NCBI RefSeq assembly: GCF_015557635.1
Contig: NZ_JADNOP010000015.1
Span: 36,992 to 100,991, forward strand
Length of the DNA stretch: 64,000 nt
DNA from: Fusicatenibacter saccharivorans
GTDB taxonomy: Bacteria > Bacillota > Clostridia > Lachnospirales > Lachnospiraceae
Reading direction: 5' to 3'
Shown here one piece after another: positions 8,150 through 17,431 of the stretch; position 1 is the first letter of the stretch, and each line of letters starts with the position of its first letter. A model generated the notes under the pieces. That model ran no database searches and had not been told where the DNA came from. It saw only the letters and a program-made list of their open reading frames with translations. The position numbers and the translations under genes are program-made.

Positions 8150-9373
8150 TTACAGGTTCGGTCTTACAATCTTCGGTGTATAGCCAGCCTCTTCCAGTGC
8201 TTTGACAATACGGTTCTTGTGATCGGTGCCGAATGCCTCCATTGTGATGCGGAGCTCTACTGCAGCACTTCTGTTCGTTGTGAAGAACTGGTTGTGGTCC
8301 AGTTTGATGACGTTTCCGTTCTCGTTTGCAATCACCTGGGAAACGCGTACCAGCTCGCCTGGTTTATCCGGCAGAAGAACGGATACAGTAAAGATACGGT
8401 CTCTCTGGATCAGTCCGTTCTGGATCACGGAAGACATGGTGATGACGTCCATATTTCCGCCGCTTAAGATCGAAACAATCTTTTTGCCTTTGACATCCAG
8501 ATGCTTTAATGCAGCCACAGTCAGAAGACCGGAGTTCTCAACGATCATCTTGTGGTTTTCTACCATATCAAGGAATGCTACGATCAGCTCATCATCATCC
8601 ACAGTAATGATCTCGTCCAGGTTCTGTCTTACATACGGGAAAATCTTGGATCCCGGTGTCTGTACTGCAGTACCGTCTGCAATTGTGCTGACAGGAGATA
8701 CGGTCGTTACCTCGCCTTTTTCAAAAGAAGCCTTCATACAGGCTGCTCCGGACGGCTCAACACCGATGACTTTGATGTTTGGTTTCAGCAGTTTTGCCAG
8801 TGTGGAAACACCGGTAGCCAGTCCGCCTCCTCCGATCGGAACAAGGATATAATCTACGAGCGGAAGCTCCTGAATTACTTCCATAGCGATGGTTCCCTGG
8901 CCGGTTGCAACGGTCAGATCATCGAACGGGTGAATAAAGGTATAGCCATGCTCTGCTGCAAGCTCGTATGCTTTTGCACATGCCTCATCGTACACATCTC
9001 CGTACAGAACAACCTCAGCGCCGTAGCTCTGGGTACGCTCTACTTTGATGAGCGGTGTGGTAGTCGGCATCACGATGACAGCCTTTGCACCGTAGCATTT
9101 TGCCGCATACGCAACGCCCTGTGCATGGTTTCCTGCAGATGCGGTGATCAGTCCTTTTGCGCGCTCCTCTTCACTTAAGGTGCTGATTTTGTAATAGGCA
9201 CCGCGCAGCTTATAGGCGCCGGTCAGCTGCATATTTTCCGGTTTTAAGTAGACTTTATTTCCCGTCTGCTCGCTGAAATATTTGCTGTAAACCAGTTTGG
9301 TCTCCTGTGTTACTTTTTTTACAATTTCAGACGCTTCCTCAAATTTCGGGAGTGTCAGCATTTCTTCTGCCAT
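8150..9373 (-). CDS. ilvA: Threonine ammonia-lyase (threonine dehydratase) with ACT domain
   Basis: A 407-residue PLP enzyme converting threonine to 2-oxobutyrate and ammonia. The PLP lysine is K55 in GAYKLRGA, the phosphate-binding glycine loop is PIGGGGLATG near residue 180, and a single ACT-type regulatory domain occupies the last ~75 residues (TVSVLLPDKPGELVRVSQ...). The length and single ACT domain fit the shorter ilvA/tdcB form rather than the 500-residue two-ACT biosynthetic enzyme, so the role could be biosynthetic (isoleucine) or catabolic. The start at 9373 has AAGGAG upstream. It follows ftsY by 23 bp and may share its transcript. Confidence 0.9.
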   Translation of the reverse strand: MAEEMLTLPKFEEASEIVKKVTQETKLVYSKYFSEQTGNKVYLKPENMQLTGAYKLRGAYYKISTLSEEERAKGLITASAGNHAQGVAYAAKCYGAKAVIVMPTTTPLIKVERTQSYGAEVVLYGDVYDEACAKAYELAAEHGYTFIHPFDDLTVATGQGTIAMEVIQELPLVDYILVPIGGGGLATGVSTLAKLLKPNIKVIGVEPSGAACMKASFEKGEVTTVSPVSTIADGTAVQTPGSKIFPYVRQNLDEIITVDDDELIVAFLDMVENHKMIVENSGLLTVAALKHLDVKGKKIVSILSGGNMDVITMSSVIQNGLIQRDRIFTVSVLLPDKPGELVRVSQVIANENGNVIKLDHNQFFTTNRSAAVELRITMEAFGTDHKNRIVKALEEAGYTPKIVRPNL

Positions 9374-9396
9374 AGTCTTTTCTCCTTGTTGTCTTT

Positions 9397-10338
9397 TTAA
9401 GCATTCTCTTCGGATGTATGGAACAGTGCATTTACAAACTGGTCTGCATCAAATTTCTGCAGATCGTGGATGCTCTCGCCCACGCCGATGTATTTGACCG
9501 GAATATCAAGCTCGGACTGGATGGCAACGGCGATACCGCCCTTTGCAGTTCCGTCCAGCTTCGTCAGAATGATACCGGTGACATTTGCCACTTCTGCAAA
9601 CTGTCTTGCCTGCTGCAGCGCATTCTGGCCCGTGGTACCATCCAGCACCACCAGCGTTTCCAGATATGCCTCTGGGTACTCTTTTTCCAGAATCCGGTAA
9701 ATCTTGTGGAGCTCTTCCATCAGGTTCTTCTTGTTGTGAAGTCTTCCTGCCGTATCACAGATCAGCACATCCGCATTTCTGGCTTTTGCCGCTGCGACTG
9801 CATCGTACACGATGGACGCCGGATCTGCTCCGTTCTGTCCGCCGATGATATCCACGCCGGCGCGGTGCGCCCACTCCGTGAGCTGCTCGCCTGCCGCTGC
9901 ACGGAACGTATCTGCTGCCGCAAGAACAACCTTTTTGCCCTGATCCTTCAGAAGGCCGGCCAGCTTTCCGACGGAGGTCGTTTTTCCGACTCCATTGACA
10001 CCGATCACCAGCACTACCGATTTCCGGTTTTCAAATTCATAGGCTGTATCGCCTACATCCATCTGTTTTTTGATGCTCTCGATCAGAAGCTGTTTGCACT
10101 CTGCCGGATCGGTAATGTGCTCTTCTGCCACCCGCTCTTTTAAGTGGTCAATAATTTTGGTCGTTGTATTGATGCCGATATCTCCCATGACGAGAATCTC
10201 CTCGATCTCCTCATAAAAATCGTCATCAATATTGGAATAGCCGCTGAAAATAGAATCAATTCCAGCTACAATGCTGTCTCGGGTCTTCGTCAGACCGTTG
10301 ACAAGACGTTTGAAAAAGCCTACTTTCTCCTCCGCCAT
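9397..10338 (-). CDS. ftsY: Signal recognition particle receptor FtsY
   Basis: A 313-residue SRP GTPase that docks SRP-ribosome complexes at the membrane for co-translational insertion. The N-domain fills residues ~1-95; the G-domain carries G1 GVNGVGKTT (113-121), [13 protein letters not shown]3 [10 protein letters not shown] and [10 protein letters not shown]. The long acidic A-domain of E. coli FtsY is absent, as in other Firmicutes. It lies 60 bp downstream of smc in the conserved rnc-smc-ftsY order. Confidence 0.96.
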   Translation of the reverse strand: MAEEKVGFFKRLVNGLTKTRDSIVAGIDSIFSGYSNIDDDFYEEIEEILVMGDIGINTTTKIIDHLKERVAEEHITDPAECKQLLIESIKKQMDVGDTAYEFENRKSVVLVIGVNGVGKTTSVGKLAGLLKDQGKKVVLAAADTFRAAAGEQLTEWAHRAGVDIIGGQNGADPASIVYDAVAAAKARNADVLICDTAGRLHNKKNLMEELHKIYRILEKEYPEAYLETLVVLDGTTGQNALQQARQFAEVANVTGIILTKLDGTAKGGIAVAIQSELDIPVKYIGVGESIHDLQKFDADQFVNALFHTSEENA

Positions 10339-10398
10339 ACCGTTCGCCTCCCTTTATCTTTTCTATCTTACTTCTTTCGTATTGTATCTTATTCGTTT

Positions 10399-13300
10399 CT
10401 ATTTGTCCAGTTCTCCCTCGATCAAATCGACAGAAACAAGGGTAGAAACACCCTTCTCCTGCATCGTGATGCCGTACAGACGGTCTGCCGCCGTCATCGT
10501 ACCGCGCCTGTGGGTGATGACGATGAACTGGGTATTTTTTGTCAGCTTATGCAGATACTGCGCAAAACGCGTTACGTTGGAATCGTCGAGCGCCGCCTCG
10601 ATCTCGTCAAGTAAACAGAACGGGGACGGCTTCAAGTTCTGGATTGCAAAAAGCAGCGCAATCGCGGTCAGTGCCTTCTCGCCTCCGGAGAGCTGCATCA
10701 TATTCTGCAGTTTCTTTCCCGGCGGCTGGGAAATGATGCGGATACCTGCCTCGAGTACATCCGTGTCCTCCTCGAGCTCCAGCGTTCCCTTTCCGCCGCC
10801 GAACAGCTGGCGGAACACGCGGTCAAACTCTTTCCGGATCTCCTCGAATTTTTCCGTGAACTGCTTGCGCATACCGGCATCCAGCTCATCGATGATGCCC
10901 TGCAGTGTCTCCGCCGCCTTGACAAGATCGGTGTGCTGTGCATCGAGAAAGGCGTGGCGCTCCGAAATCTCTTTGTACTCCTCAATCGCATTCACATTGA
11001 CAGAGCCAAGTTTCCGGATCGCATCTTTTACTTCCAGCACACACCGCTTTAATTCACTGCGCTCCGGAATCTCCTCCATCTGGAACTCTCTTGCGTGGCC
11101 CGGTGTCACTTCGTACTCTTCCCAGAGATACGAGGTCTGTGCCTCTTTTGTCTCCTCCAGCTTTTCTTTCTGGCTGTTCAGACGGAAGCACTCTTTGTCC
11201 ATCAGGGAAATCTGGTCGGAGAGCTGATCCCGCTTCTCGAAAAATTCTTTGTGATCTGCGCTTAATGCTTCTTTTTTCTCCTGCAGTTCCACAATCCGGC
11301 GGTCTTCCTCTTCTTTTGCCTGCACTGCTGCTGCAATCGTCTTCTGGATCTCCACGATGTCCTGCTGTTTCCTTTTGACATCGTCTTTTTCCTCCGCCGC
11401 TTTTTCCAGCATGGTGCGGCTTTCCGCTTCCAGTTTTCCCGTCTCTTCCTCAAGACGGCGGATGTTCTGGGCAAGGAATCCATCCTTCTGGGACAGATTT
11501 GCGTAATTTAACCGGATTTCTTCAAGATCCTTCGTATATTCTGCTTCCCGGCGGCGAAGCCCTGTAAGCGCCTCCTGCGCCTTCTGGATATTCTCCTGCA
11601 GCGTGCTTTCCCGCTCCACCGATTCCTGCATTTCCTGACCGATGACTTTCCGGTTCCGCTCAATCTCGGCGATCTGATTTTCAATCTCGAGACTCTCCTT
11701 CTGAAGCGCTTCAAAATCCAGACGGATTTCCGTCTTTTTCTCGCGCGCTTTTTCCAGATTCAGGCGCACCGTATTCTGCTCGATGTACTGCCGCTGCAGT
11801 TTTTCATTCAGCTCGGTGCGGAGATCGCGGATTTCATTCCGCTTATTTTTCTTCTCTTCAAGTTCCTGCTGGATTTCCCGCAGTTCCTTCGCAAGACCCT
11901 GTACGCTCTTTTCGAGTTCCTCAATCTCACGCCGTCTTCCGAGCAGGTTGCTGTTGTTCCGGAACGAACCTCCTGTCATGGAACCGCCCGGGCTCAAGAG
12001 CTCGCCCTCGAGGGTTACCATGCGGAGCGTCTGACGGTATTTCCGCTGGATCACAATGGCATGGTCGATCGTGTCGACCACCAGCGTTCTTCCAAGCAAC
12101 TGTGCCACAAGGCCCTCATACACCGGGTCGTACGAAACAAGTGCATTTGCCACACCAAGCACACCGGTTTCTCTTGCCGCATCCTCATTCACCTGCGTTT
12201 TTTTCCCGCGCATACTGGTGAGCGGAAGGAACGTCGCACGGCCGAAATGGCCCCGTTTCAGGTATTCAATCAGGTATTTCGCCGTCGCCTCATTGTCGGT
12301 GACAATATTCTGAATGCTGCCGCCAAGTGCGGTCTCGATCGCCATCTCGTACTTTTTCTCCGCCTGCAGAAGATCCGCCACAACGCCGTGGATGCCGGGA
12401 TTCCGGTCTTTCTGCTCCATGACCTTCCGAATACTGTTTCCATAGCCGTCGTACCGCTCGGTGATGTTCTTTAAGGATTCGAGCCTTGACGCTTCTCTGT
12501 GGTAATTGGTCTGGCCGGCTTCCATCTCTTTCGTCTGGTTCGAGAGATCCGCCGTCAGCGCGGTAATCTTCTGATCTGCCTCCTGGTACTGCTGTTTCAG
12601 GCTGCTTACCGTCTCTCCGAGCGCTTCAAACGCGTTCTGCAGTTCTTCCATCTGCCCGTTCTGTTCGGACTCGCTCGTCTTTAAATGCAGCACCCTCTGG
12701 CTTAATTCTGCCTTTCGGATGCCGATCTGCTCGAGCATCGCATCGTAGCGCTGCATTTTTCCCTTCGTGGAACCCCGCTGGTTCAGAAGGCCGATGACTT
12801 CGCTCTTATCCTGTTCACTCTGCAGCTCGACTGCCTGGATCTGCTCCTGGCATTCCGAGAGAGCGGCCTCTTTCTCACTCTTTTCCGTCTCTGACCCAAG
12901 AAGTGCTTCATGAAGTCCGTCCTTTTCTGCCTGATATGTATTTTTTTCTGCCGTCTTTGTGCGGCTCTCCGCGCGGATCGCCTCCAGACGTCCTCTTAAT
13001 GTGTCGCTGTTCCTCTCCGATGCATGAATCTGCTCGTTCAACACCTCGATCTGGTTTTCGAGCTGCTGGCGTTTCAGTGCATTCTCCCCCGCCTGATCGC
13101 GCGCAGAAAGAATCGTCTGGTCCAGTTTTTCCTGCTCCTGTTCCAGCTTTTCATACTCCTGCTTCGTATGCTCAAAAGCCTCTTTCGTGCTCTTTAACTG
13201 CTCTTCTGCAATCCGGTACCGGTCTTCTACTTTCGTGAGATCGTTCCGGATGCGCTCCATCTCGAGCAGAAACATATTGATATCGAGGATCTTTAATTCC

Positions 13301-13959
13301 TCTTTCTTCTTTAAATAAATCTTTGCCGTCTCAGACTGGCGTTCCAGCGGCTCTAACTGCCTTGTCAGTTCCGAGAGAATGTCGTTGACGCGCACCAGAT
13401 TCTGCTGCTCTTCCGCCAGCTTCTTTTCGGTCACGGCCTTCCTTCTCTTGAATTTGACAATTCCTGCCGCCTCGTCAAACAGCTCCCGGCGCTCTTCCGG
13501 CTTACCGCTTAAGATCTTATCAATCTGACCCTGTCCGATGATGGAATAGCCTTCTTTTCCGATACCGGTATCGTAGAACAGCTCGTTGATGTCCTTTAAC
13601 CGGCACGATGCACCATTCATCAGATACTCGCTCTCACCGGAGCGGTAGAGCCGTCTCGTCACCGTGACTTCCTCGAAATCGACATTCAGCTTGTGGTCGG
13701 AATTGTCGAGTGTAATTGCAACCGACGCGTAGCCGAGCGGCTTTCTCGTCTCGGTTCCGGAGAAAATAACATCCTGCATATTTCCGCCGCGGAGCTGCTT
13801 GGCGCTCTGTTCGCCGAGCACCCAGCGCACCGCATCGCCAACATTGCTCTTTCCACTGCCGTTCGGCCCTACAACGCCGGTAATACCGTCGTGGAACTGC
13901 AGAATGGTTTTGTTGGCAAACGACTTAAATCCCTGCATTTCAATGGATTTGAGATACAT
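10399..13959 (-). CDS. smc: Chromosome segregation ATPase SMC
   Basis: An 1186-residue SMC protein, full length for the family. The N-terminal head has Walker A GPNGSGKSN (32-40). Two long heptad-repeat coiled coils flank a hinge near residues 500-660 (GVVADLLQ...ALGGSIQNIV). The C-terminal head carries the ABC signature LSGGEKAL and Walker B PFCLLDEIEAALDD. SMC homodimers with ScpA/ScpB organise and separate chromosomes. Neither scp gene is in the window. The gene starts 7 bp after the rnc stop, so the two are co-transcribed. Confidence 0.97.
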   Translation of the reverse strand: MYLKSIEMQGFKSFANKTILQFHDGITGVVGPNGSGKSNVGDAVRWVLGEQSAKQLRGGNMQDVIFSGTETRKPLGYASVAITLDNSDHKLNVDFEEVTVTRRLYRSGESEYLMNGASCRLKDINELFYDTGIGKEGYSIIGQGQIDKILSGKPEERRELFDEAAGIVKFKRRKAVTEKKLAEEQQNLVRVNDILSELTRQLEPLERQSETAKIYLKKKEELKILDINMFLLEMERIRNDLTKVEDRYRIAEEQLKSTKEAFEHTKQEYEKLEQEQEKLDQTILSARDQAGENALKRQQLENQIEVLNEQIHASERNSDTLRGRLEAIRAESRTKTAEKNTYQAEKDGLHEALLGSETEKSEKEAALSECQEQIQAVELQSEQDKSEVIGLLNQRGSTKGKMQRYDAMLEQIGIRKAELSQRVLHLKTSESEQNGQMEELQNAFEALGETVSSLKQQYQEADQKITALTADLSNQTKEMEAGQTNYHREASRLESLKNITERYDGYGNSIRKVMEQKDRNPGIHGVVADLLQAEKKYEMAIETALGGSIQNIVTDNEATAKYLIEYLKRGHFGRATFLPLTSMRGKKTQVNEDAARETGVLGVANALVSYDPVYEGLVAQLLGRTLVVDTIDHAIVIQRKYRQTLRMVTLEGELLSPGGSMTGGSFRNNSNLLGRRREIEELEKSVQGLAKELREIQQELEEKKNKRNEIRDLRTELNEKLQRQYIEQNTVRLNLEKAREKKTEIRLDFEALQKESLEIENQIAEIERNRKVIGQEMQESVERESTLQENIQKAQEALTGLRRREAEYTKDLEEIRLNYANLSQKDGFLAQNIRRLEEETGKLEAESRTMLEKAAEEKDDVKRKQQDIVEIQKTIAAAVQAKEEEDRRIVELQEKKEALSADHKEFFEKRDQLSDQISLMDKECFRLNSQKEKLEETKEAQTSYLWEEYEVTPGHAREFQMEEIPERSELKRCVLEVKDAIRKLGSVNVNAIEEYKEISERHAFLDAQHTDLVKAAETLQGIIDELDAGMRKQFTEKFEEIRKEFDRVFRQLFGGGKGTLELEEDTDVLEAGIRIISQPPGKKLQNMMQLSGGEKALTAIALLFAIQNLKPSPFCLLDEIEAALDDSNVTRFAQYLHKLTKNTQFIVITHRRGTMTAADRLYGITMQEKGVSTLVSVDLIEGELDK

Positions 13960-13966
13960 AATTCAC

Positions 13967-14659
13967 CTACGCTTTTTTTCTGGCAAGAATTGCATCGTAT
14001 GCCGCTGCCTGTTCTGCCGCTTTTTTCGTTCTGCCCTTTCCGGTACCGAGCGCTTTCTTTCCGACGCTGACCTGTGCCCAGAAGCTCTTGTCGTGATCCG
14101 GTCCCTCTTCTTTTAAGATGGTGTAAACAATCTCTTCATCCGTCTCACCCTGGATCAGCTCCTGCAGAATCGTTTTGCTGTCGTAGAAAAGCTGTTTGTG
14201 TTCGATATCGTTTAAGATATAGTTCAGAACGAACGTTTTTGCCGGTTCAAAGCCGCCGTCCAGGAAAATCGCACCGATCGTTGCCTCCATGGCATCCGAA
14301 ACGATGGAATCGCGGTGACGGCCGCCGGTTGCCTCCTCGCCCTTTCCAAGGAGCAGAAAGCTGCCAAGGTCAATCTCACGGGCACAGAATGCCAGTGCCG
14401 GTTCACAGACGAGGCTGGCGCGTTTTTTCGTCATCTCGCCCTCCGGGAGACGCGGGAATGTCTTGTATAAAAATTCGCTGGATACAACTTCCAGCACGGC
14501 ATCTCCTAAGAACTCCAGACGCTCGTTGCACTCCAGGCGCTCCATATGGTGCTCATTTGCGTAGGAAGAATGGCGCATCGCCATCTCCAGCAGTCCGAAA
14601 TCCTGAAATCTATACTGGATCTTCTTTTCCAAATCCACGAGTTTATCAATATTATTCAT
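13967..14659 (-). CDS. rnc: Ribonuclease III
   Basis: A 230-residue double-strand-specific endoribonuclease that processes rRNA and structured mRNA. The catalytic signature NERLEFLGDAVLEVV lies near residues 45-59, the second acidic cluster DAMEATIGAIFLDGG near 115-130, and a dsRNA-binding domain fills the last ~70 residues ending in KGRTKKAAEQAAAYDAI. Length is normal. It heads the rnc-smc-ftsY group and lies ~105 bp beyond acpP, separated from it by two hairpins. Confidence 0.96.
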   Translation of the reverse strand: MNNIDKLVDLEKKIQYRFQDFGLLEMAMRHSSYANEHHMERLECNERLEFLGDAVLEVVSSEFLYKTFPRLPEGEMTKKRASLVCEPALAFCAREIDLGSFLLLGKGEEATGGRHRDSIVSDAMEATIGAIFLDGGFEPAKTFVLNYILNDIEHKQLFYDSKTILQELIQGETDEEIVYTILKEEGPDHDKSFWAQVSVGKKALGTGKGRTKKAAEQAAAYDAILARKKA

Positions 14660-14688
14660 AACCTGTTTTAAGCCTGTCCTTCCTCATA

Positions 14689-14752
14689 GTTACCGTTTGC
14701 AGGTGTTCTGCGGACGGTAACAAAGGGGCTGTCCTGTAGTAAACAGCCCCTT
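14689..14752 (-). other. Two tandem hairpins between acpP and rnc
   Basis: AAGGGGCTGT/ACAGCCCCTT (14752-14723 on the minus strand, 10-bp stem) is followed at once by GTTACCGT/ACGGTAAC (14721-14689, 8-bp stem). No long T-run follows, so these look more like a leaky terminator, mRNA-stability element or RNase III target than a full terminator. The second hairpin ends 30 bp before the rnc start codon. Confidence 0.6.
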
Positions 14753-14764
14753 CGCCATTTTCTA

Positions 14765-14998
14765 TTATTCTGCCAGTTTCTTTTTGATCGCTTCCACCGC
14801 ATCCTCAACCGATACGATGTGCTCTGCTTCTTCTGCTTCGATCTGGATATCAAATTCTTCTTCAATTCCCATCACAATCTGAAATACATCCAGGGAATCC
14901 GCTCCCAGATCATCTGCAAAGGTTGTCTCCATGGTTACTTCATTCGGATCTACGTTTAATACATCCGCAATGATCTCCTGTAATTTTTCAAACTCCAT
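14765..14998 (-). CDS. acpP: Acyl carrier protein (fatty-acid type)
   Basis: A 77-residue acidic acyl carrier protein. The phosphopantetheine attachment serine is S35 in GADSLDVFQ. It carries growing acyl chains for fatty-acid and phospholipid synthesis. Its ATG at 14998 lies inside the end of plsX (11-nt overlap), with GGAGG inside the plsX coding sequence as ribosome binding site, so translation is coupled to plsX. A second, different acyl carrier protein is encoded near 37.7 kb. Confidence 0.95.
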   Translation of the reverse strand: MEFEKLQEIIADVLNVDPNEVTMETTFADDLGADSLDVFQIVMGIEEEFDIQIEAEEAEHIVSVEDAVEAIKKKLAE

Positions 14999-16028
14999 CT
15001 TTCGCTGCCTCCCTGCTGCTCTTATAGTCCGCCAGATGCTCCTGCACTTTCTGCGGAATCTTCTCTTCGCTGAATGAAATGCACTGGAGAATGGAATTTT
15101 TAAATTCGTTGGCTTTTGAGCTTCCGTGCGTTTTTACAACGAGTCCTTTTAAGCCAAGCAGCGGTGCTCCGCCGTACTCACTGGCATCAAAAGACTTCAG
15201 TGTCTCTTTCAGCGCCGGTTTCACAAGAAGGGCTCCGATTTTACTGCGCAGAGATGTCATCATGCCCTGTTTTACCTTGGAAATCAGGGTCGCGCCGACG
15301 CCCTCATACAGCTTTAAGATAACGTTTCCGACAAACGCCTCACAGACAACAACGTCTGCGGCTCCGTTTGGAATTTCTCTTGCTTCGATACTGCCGACAA
15401 AGTTGATATACGGGTTTTCTTTCAGAAGCGGATACGTCTCTTTGACGAGCGCGTTTCCTTTTTCTTCTTCCACACCGATATTCACGATTCCCACCCGCGG
15501 ATTTTTAATGCCGACAACGTGTTCCATATAGATGGAACCCATCATGGCAAACTGCACCAGATGGGACGGTCTTGCATCAACATTCGCACCGCAGTCGATC
15601 AGAAGGGATACACCGTCTTTCGTCGGGATCAGCGGAGCCAGCGGCGGGCGCTCTACGCCCTTGATGCGTCCTACGATCGTCTGTCCGCCGACCAGGACTG
15701 CTCCGGTGCTTCCGGATGAGACAAACGCGTCTGCCTCTCCGTAGCGCACTTTCTTCATGCCGACAACGATCGAAGAATCCTTTTTATGACGGATCGCATT
15801 GACCGGCGGTTCTCCCGTCTCAATGATTTCGGTCGCCGGGACGATCTCAACCCGCTCCTTCGGATACGTATATTTCTGCAGCTCTTTCTCGATGACATCC
15901 ACCTGACCGACCAGCTGGACTTTGACGCGTTCATCTGCGTTTACGGCCTCAACGGCGCCTTTTACCGGCTCCACAGGCGCATAATCGCCGCCCATCGCGT
16001 CCACTGCAACTCTGACTAAGTCACTCAT
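14988..16028 (-). CDS. plsX: Phosphate acyltransferase PlsX
   Basis: A 346-residue enzyme that converts acyl-ACP to acyl-phosphate for phosphatidic-acid synthesis. Family landmarks are [12 protein letters not shown] at the N-terminus, [12 protein letters not shown] around residue 105, and PLIPTKDG...[12 protein letters not shown] near 130-155. It is translationally coupled to acpP. It has its own promoter ~100 bp upstream and a leader that can form two hairpins; in many Firmicutes plsX directly follows rpmF, but here an unrelated lipoprotein gene with its own promoter and terminator lies between. Confidence 0.96.
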   Translation of the reverse strand: MSDLVRVAVDAMGGDYAPVEPVKGAVEAVNADERVKVQLVGQVDVIEKELQKYTYPKERVEIVPATEIIETGEPPVNAIRHKKDSSIVVGMKKVRYGEADAFVSSGSTGAVLVGGQTIVGRIKGVERPPLAPLIPTKDGVSLLIDCGANVDARPSHLVQFAMMGSIYMEHVVGIKNPRVGIVNIGVEEEKGNALVKETYPLLKENPYINFVGSIEAREIPNGAADVVVCEAFVGNVILKLYEGVGATLISKVKQGMMTSLRSKIGALLVKPALKETLKSFDASEYGGAPLLGLKGLVVKTHGSSKANEFKNSILQCISFSEEKIPQKVQEHLADYKSSREAAKDGV

Positions 16029-16052
16029 GTTTTTTCCTCTTTTCTCTTTTCT

Positions 16053-16162
16053 AAAGCGCGTTTGAAAACTCTTTTTCTTTCAAAAAACCGTTTTCAACCA
16101 CGCTCTAAAAGCACTTATGCAAGTGCTGTATTAACTATACTAAACTCCTTTGCAAAAATCAA
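16053..16162 (-). promoter_or_regulatory. plsX promoter and structured leader
   Basis: TTGATT (16162-16157) and TATAGT (16139-16134) are 17 bp apart on the minus strand. The transcript would then carry AGCACTT/AAGTGCT (hairpin 16127-16110) and a longer imperfect hairpin between 16106-16090 and 16069-16053, ending ~25 nt before the plsX start codon. Confidence 0.6.
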
Positions 16163-16202
16163 GCACAAATGCCCATCCGCGCTTTCTCCTGTATTCCAAA
16201 AA

Positions 16203-16237
16203 AGCGGGTGGATTTATCTTTCCAAAATCCACCCGCT
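16203..16237 (-). terminator. Terminator of the lipoprotein gene
   Basis: AGCGGGTGGATT and AATCCACCCGCT (12-bp perfect stem) followed by TTTTTT on the minus strand, 20 bp after the lipoprotein stop codon. Confidence 0.9.
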
Positions 16238-16256
16238 CTGTTTTGTCTTATTTTTC

Positions 16257-17042
16257 TTAAGAAACCTTGACTCCGCTCGAATTCATCTCATGACCGTCTA
16301 TGGTTGTATTCCGTGCCATGACACCGGTATCCGGATCCAGATAATATTCCTCACCATCCTGCGTGAACCAGCCGGTCTGCATCTGACCGTTGTCCGCCAG
16401 ATAATACCATTCTTCTCCGCTCCAGTACCATCCTGTCACCATGTATGAATTTTCATCAAACACGTACCAGTAGCCGTCGATATTCTGCCAGGTATTGGTT
16501 GCATAGCTTCCATCATTATTCTGATACTGCCATCCGTTTTCATTCTGAACCCATTTCCCGGCCGGAATTACCGTAACTTCTGTTACTGTACTCGTCGCCA
16601 TGGAAACGGTATTTCCAACCGTGTTTGTTGCCACAACGTAATAGTAATCTTTTCCCTCCGCCGAAGTATCGACCTGGTATGTCACTTCTGTTGCGCCTTC
16701 AATCGGCGTTCCTCCGCCGTTGGAATTTACGTTGTTCTTATACCACTGATATGTTACTGTGCCTTCTCCCGTTATTCCTGCCTCACAAGTCAGCTTTCCA
16801 GATGTATTTCCAACGGGAATCTGCAGGCTCTCCACCGGATTTACCGAAAAAACCGGCTTTTCCAGATTGGCATCTACATGAACAGCATCGCTGTCCTCTT
16901 TTGAAATATCTACACTGGCCGAAGACGAAACCGTCGTCTCAGTTCCCATCATTTTATCCATCAGACTGTCTGTGGAACATCCTGAGAGGAATACTACACT
17001 GCACATGCATGCTGCCAGAAATATGATTCGTCTATTCTTCAT
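16257..17042 (-). CDS. Lipoprotein with Ig-like domain and cell-wall-binding repeats
   Basis: A 261-residue secreted protein. The N-terminus is a lipoprotein signal (KNRR, hydrophobic core, lipobox LSGC with C22). Residues ~60-155 look like an Ig-like fold (YQWYKN...YYYVVATNTVGN), and residues ~160-245 hold three to four aromatic-rich cell-wall-binding repeats (GWQYQNNDGSY, GYWYVFDENSYMVTGW, EWYYLADNGQMQTGW). It is presumably anchored at the membrane and touches the wall; no enzymatic domain is seen. It has its own promoter and terminator and is inserted between rpmF and plsX. Function unknown. Confidence 0.8.
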   Translation of the reverse strand: MKNRRIIFLAACMCSVVFLSGCSTDSLMDKMMGTETTVSSSASVDISKEDSDAVHVDANLEKPVFSVNPVESLQIPVGNTSGKLTCEAGITGEGTVTYQWYKNNVNSNGGGTPIEGATEVTYQVDTSAEGKDYYYVVATNTVGNTVSMATSTVTEVTVIPAGKWVQNENGWQYQNNDGSYATNTWQNIDGYWYVFDENSYMVTGWYWSGEEWYYLADNGQMQTGWFTQDGEEYYLDPDTGVMARNTTIDGHEMNSSGVKVS

Positions 17043-17111
17043 ATGCTTTGCACTCCTTTTTTATAATTGTTACGAAAATGTTGCAATATTGTTTCAATTC
17101 TCACCGAGACC

Positions 17112-17141
17112 ATTATAGCACATCACGACACACCACGTCAA
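17112..17141 (-). promoter_or_regulatory. Promoter of the lipoprotein gene
   Basis: TTGACG (17141-17136) and TATAAT (17117-17112) with an 18-bp spacer on the minus strand, ~70 bp upstream of the lipoprotein ATG. Confidence 0.8.
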
Positions 17142-17180
17142 ATCTTTTATATGACGCTTCCAGACAACCCGCAGAGACAA

Positions 17181-17213
17181 CAAAAAAGCCCCCGGTGACG
17201 GGAGCCTTTTGCT
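17181..17213 (-). terminator. Terminator of yceD-rpmF
   Basis: AAAAGGCTCCCG pairs with CGGGGGCTTTTTT (12 bp including two G-T pairs, loop TCAC) 37 bp after rpmF. It separates rpmF from the lipoprotein promoter. Confidence 0.85.
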
Positions 17214-17249
17214 GCATTGCACATCGGAACTGATTCCGATTTATGAATA

Positions 17250-17429
17250 TTAGTCCATTGCAACGACTTCTTTTTTGTTGTAAGAACCACAAGCTTTGCA
17301 AACTCTGTGCGGCATCATAAGAGCACCACATTTGCTGCATTTTACAAGGTTCGGAGCAGACATTTTCCAGTTTGCTCTTCTCTTATCGCGTCTTGCTTTG
17401 GAAGATTTATTCTTAGGACAAATGGACAT
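17250..17429 (-). CDS. rpmF: 50S ribosomal protein L32
   Basis: A 59-residue basic protein starting MSICPKNKSSKARRDKRR, with the L32 zinc-ribbon cysteines CSKCG (C31, C34) and CKAC (C44, C47). It is a structural component of the large ribosomal subunit. The zinc-ligand-containing form is present. It follows yceD closely (2 bp after its stop), with AGGAGG located at the end of yceD, in the widespread yceD-rpmF pairing. Confidence 0.96.
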   Translation of the reverse strand: MSICPKNKSSKARRDKRRANWKMSAPNLVKCSKCGALMMPHRVCKACGSYNKKEVVAMD

Positions 17430-17431
17430 AG

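Noticed and set aside
16029..16162. FapR operator in the plsX leader (TTAGTA...)
   Set aside because: Only the first half resembles the FapR site; the second half does not pair, so I left it as a promoter with two leader hairpins.
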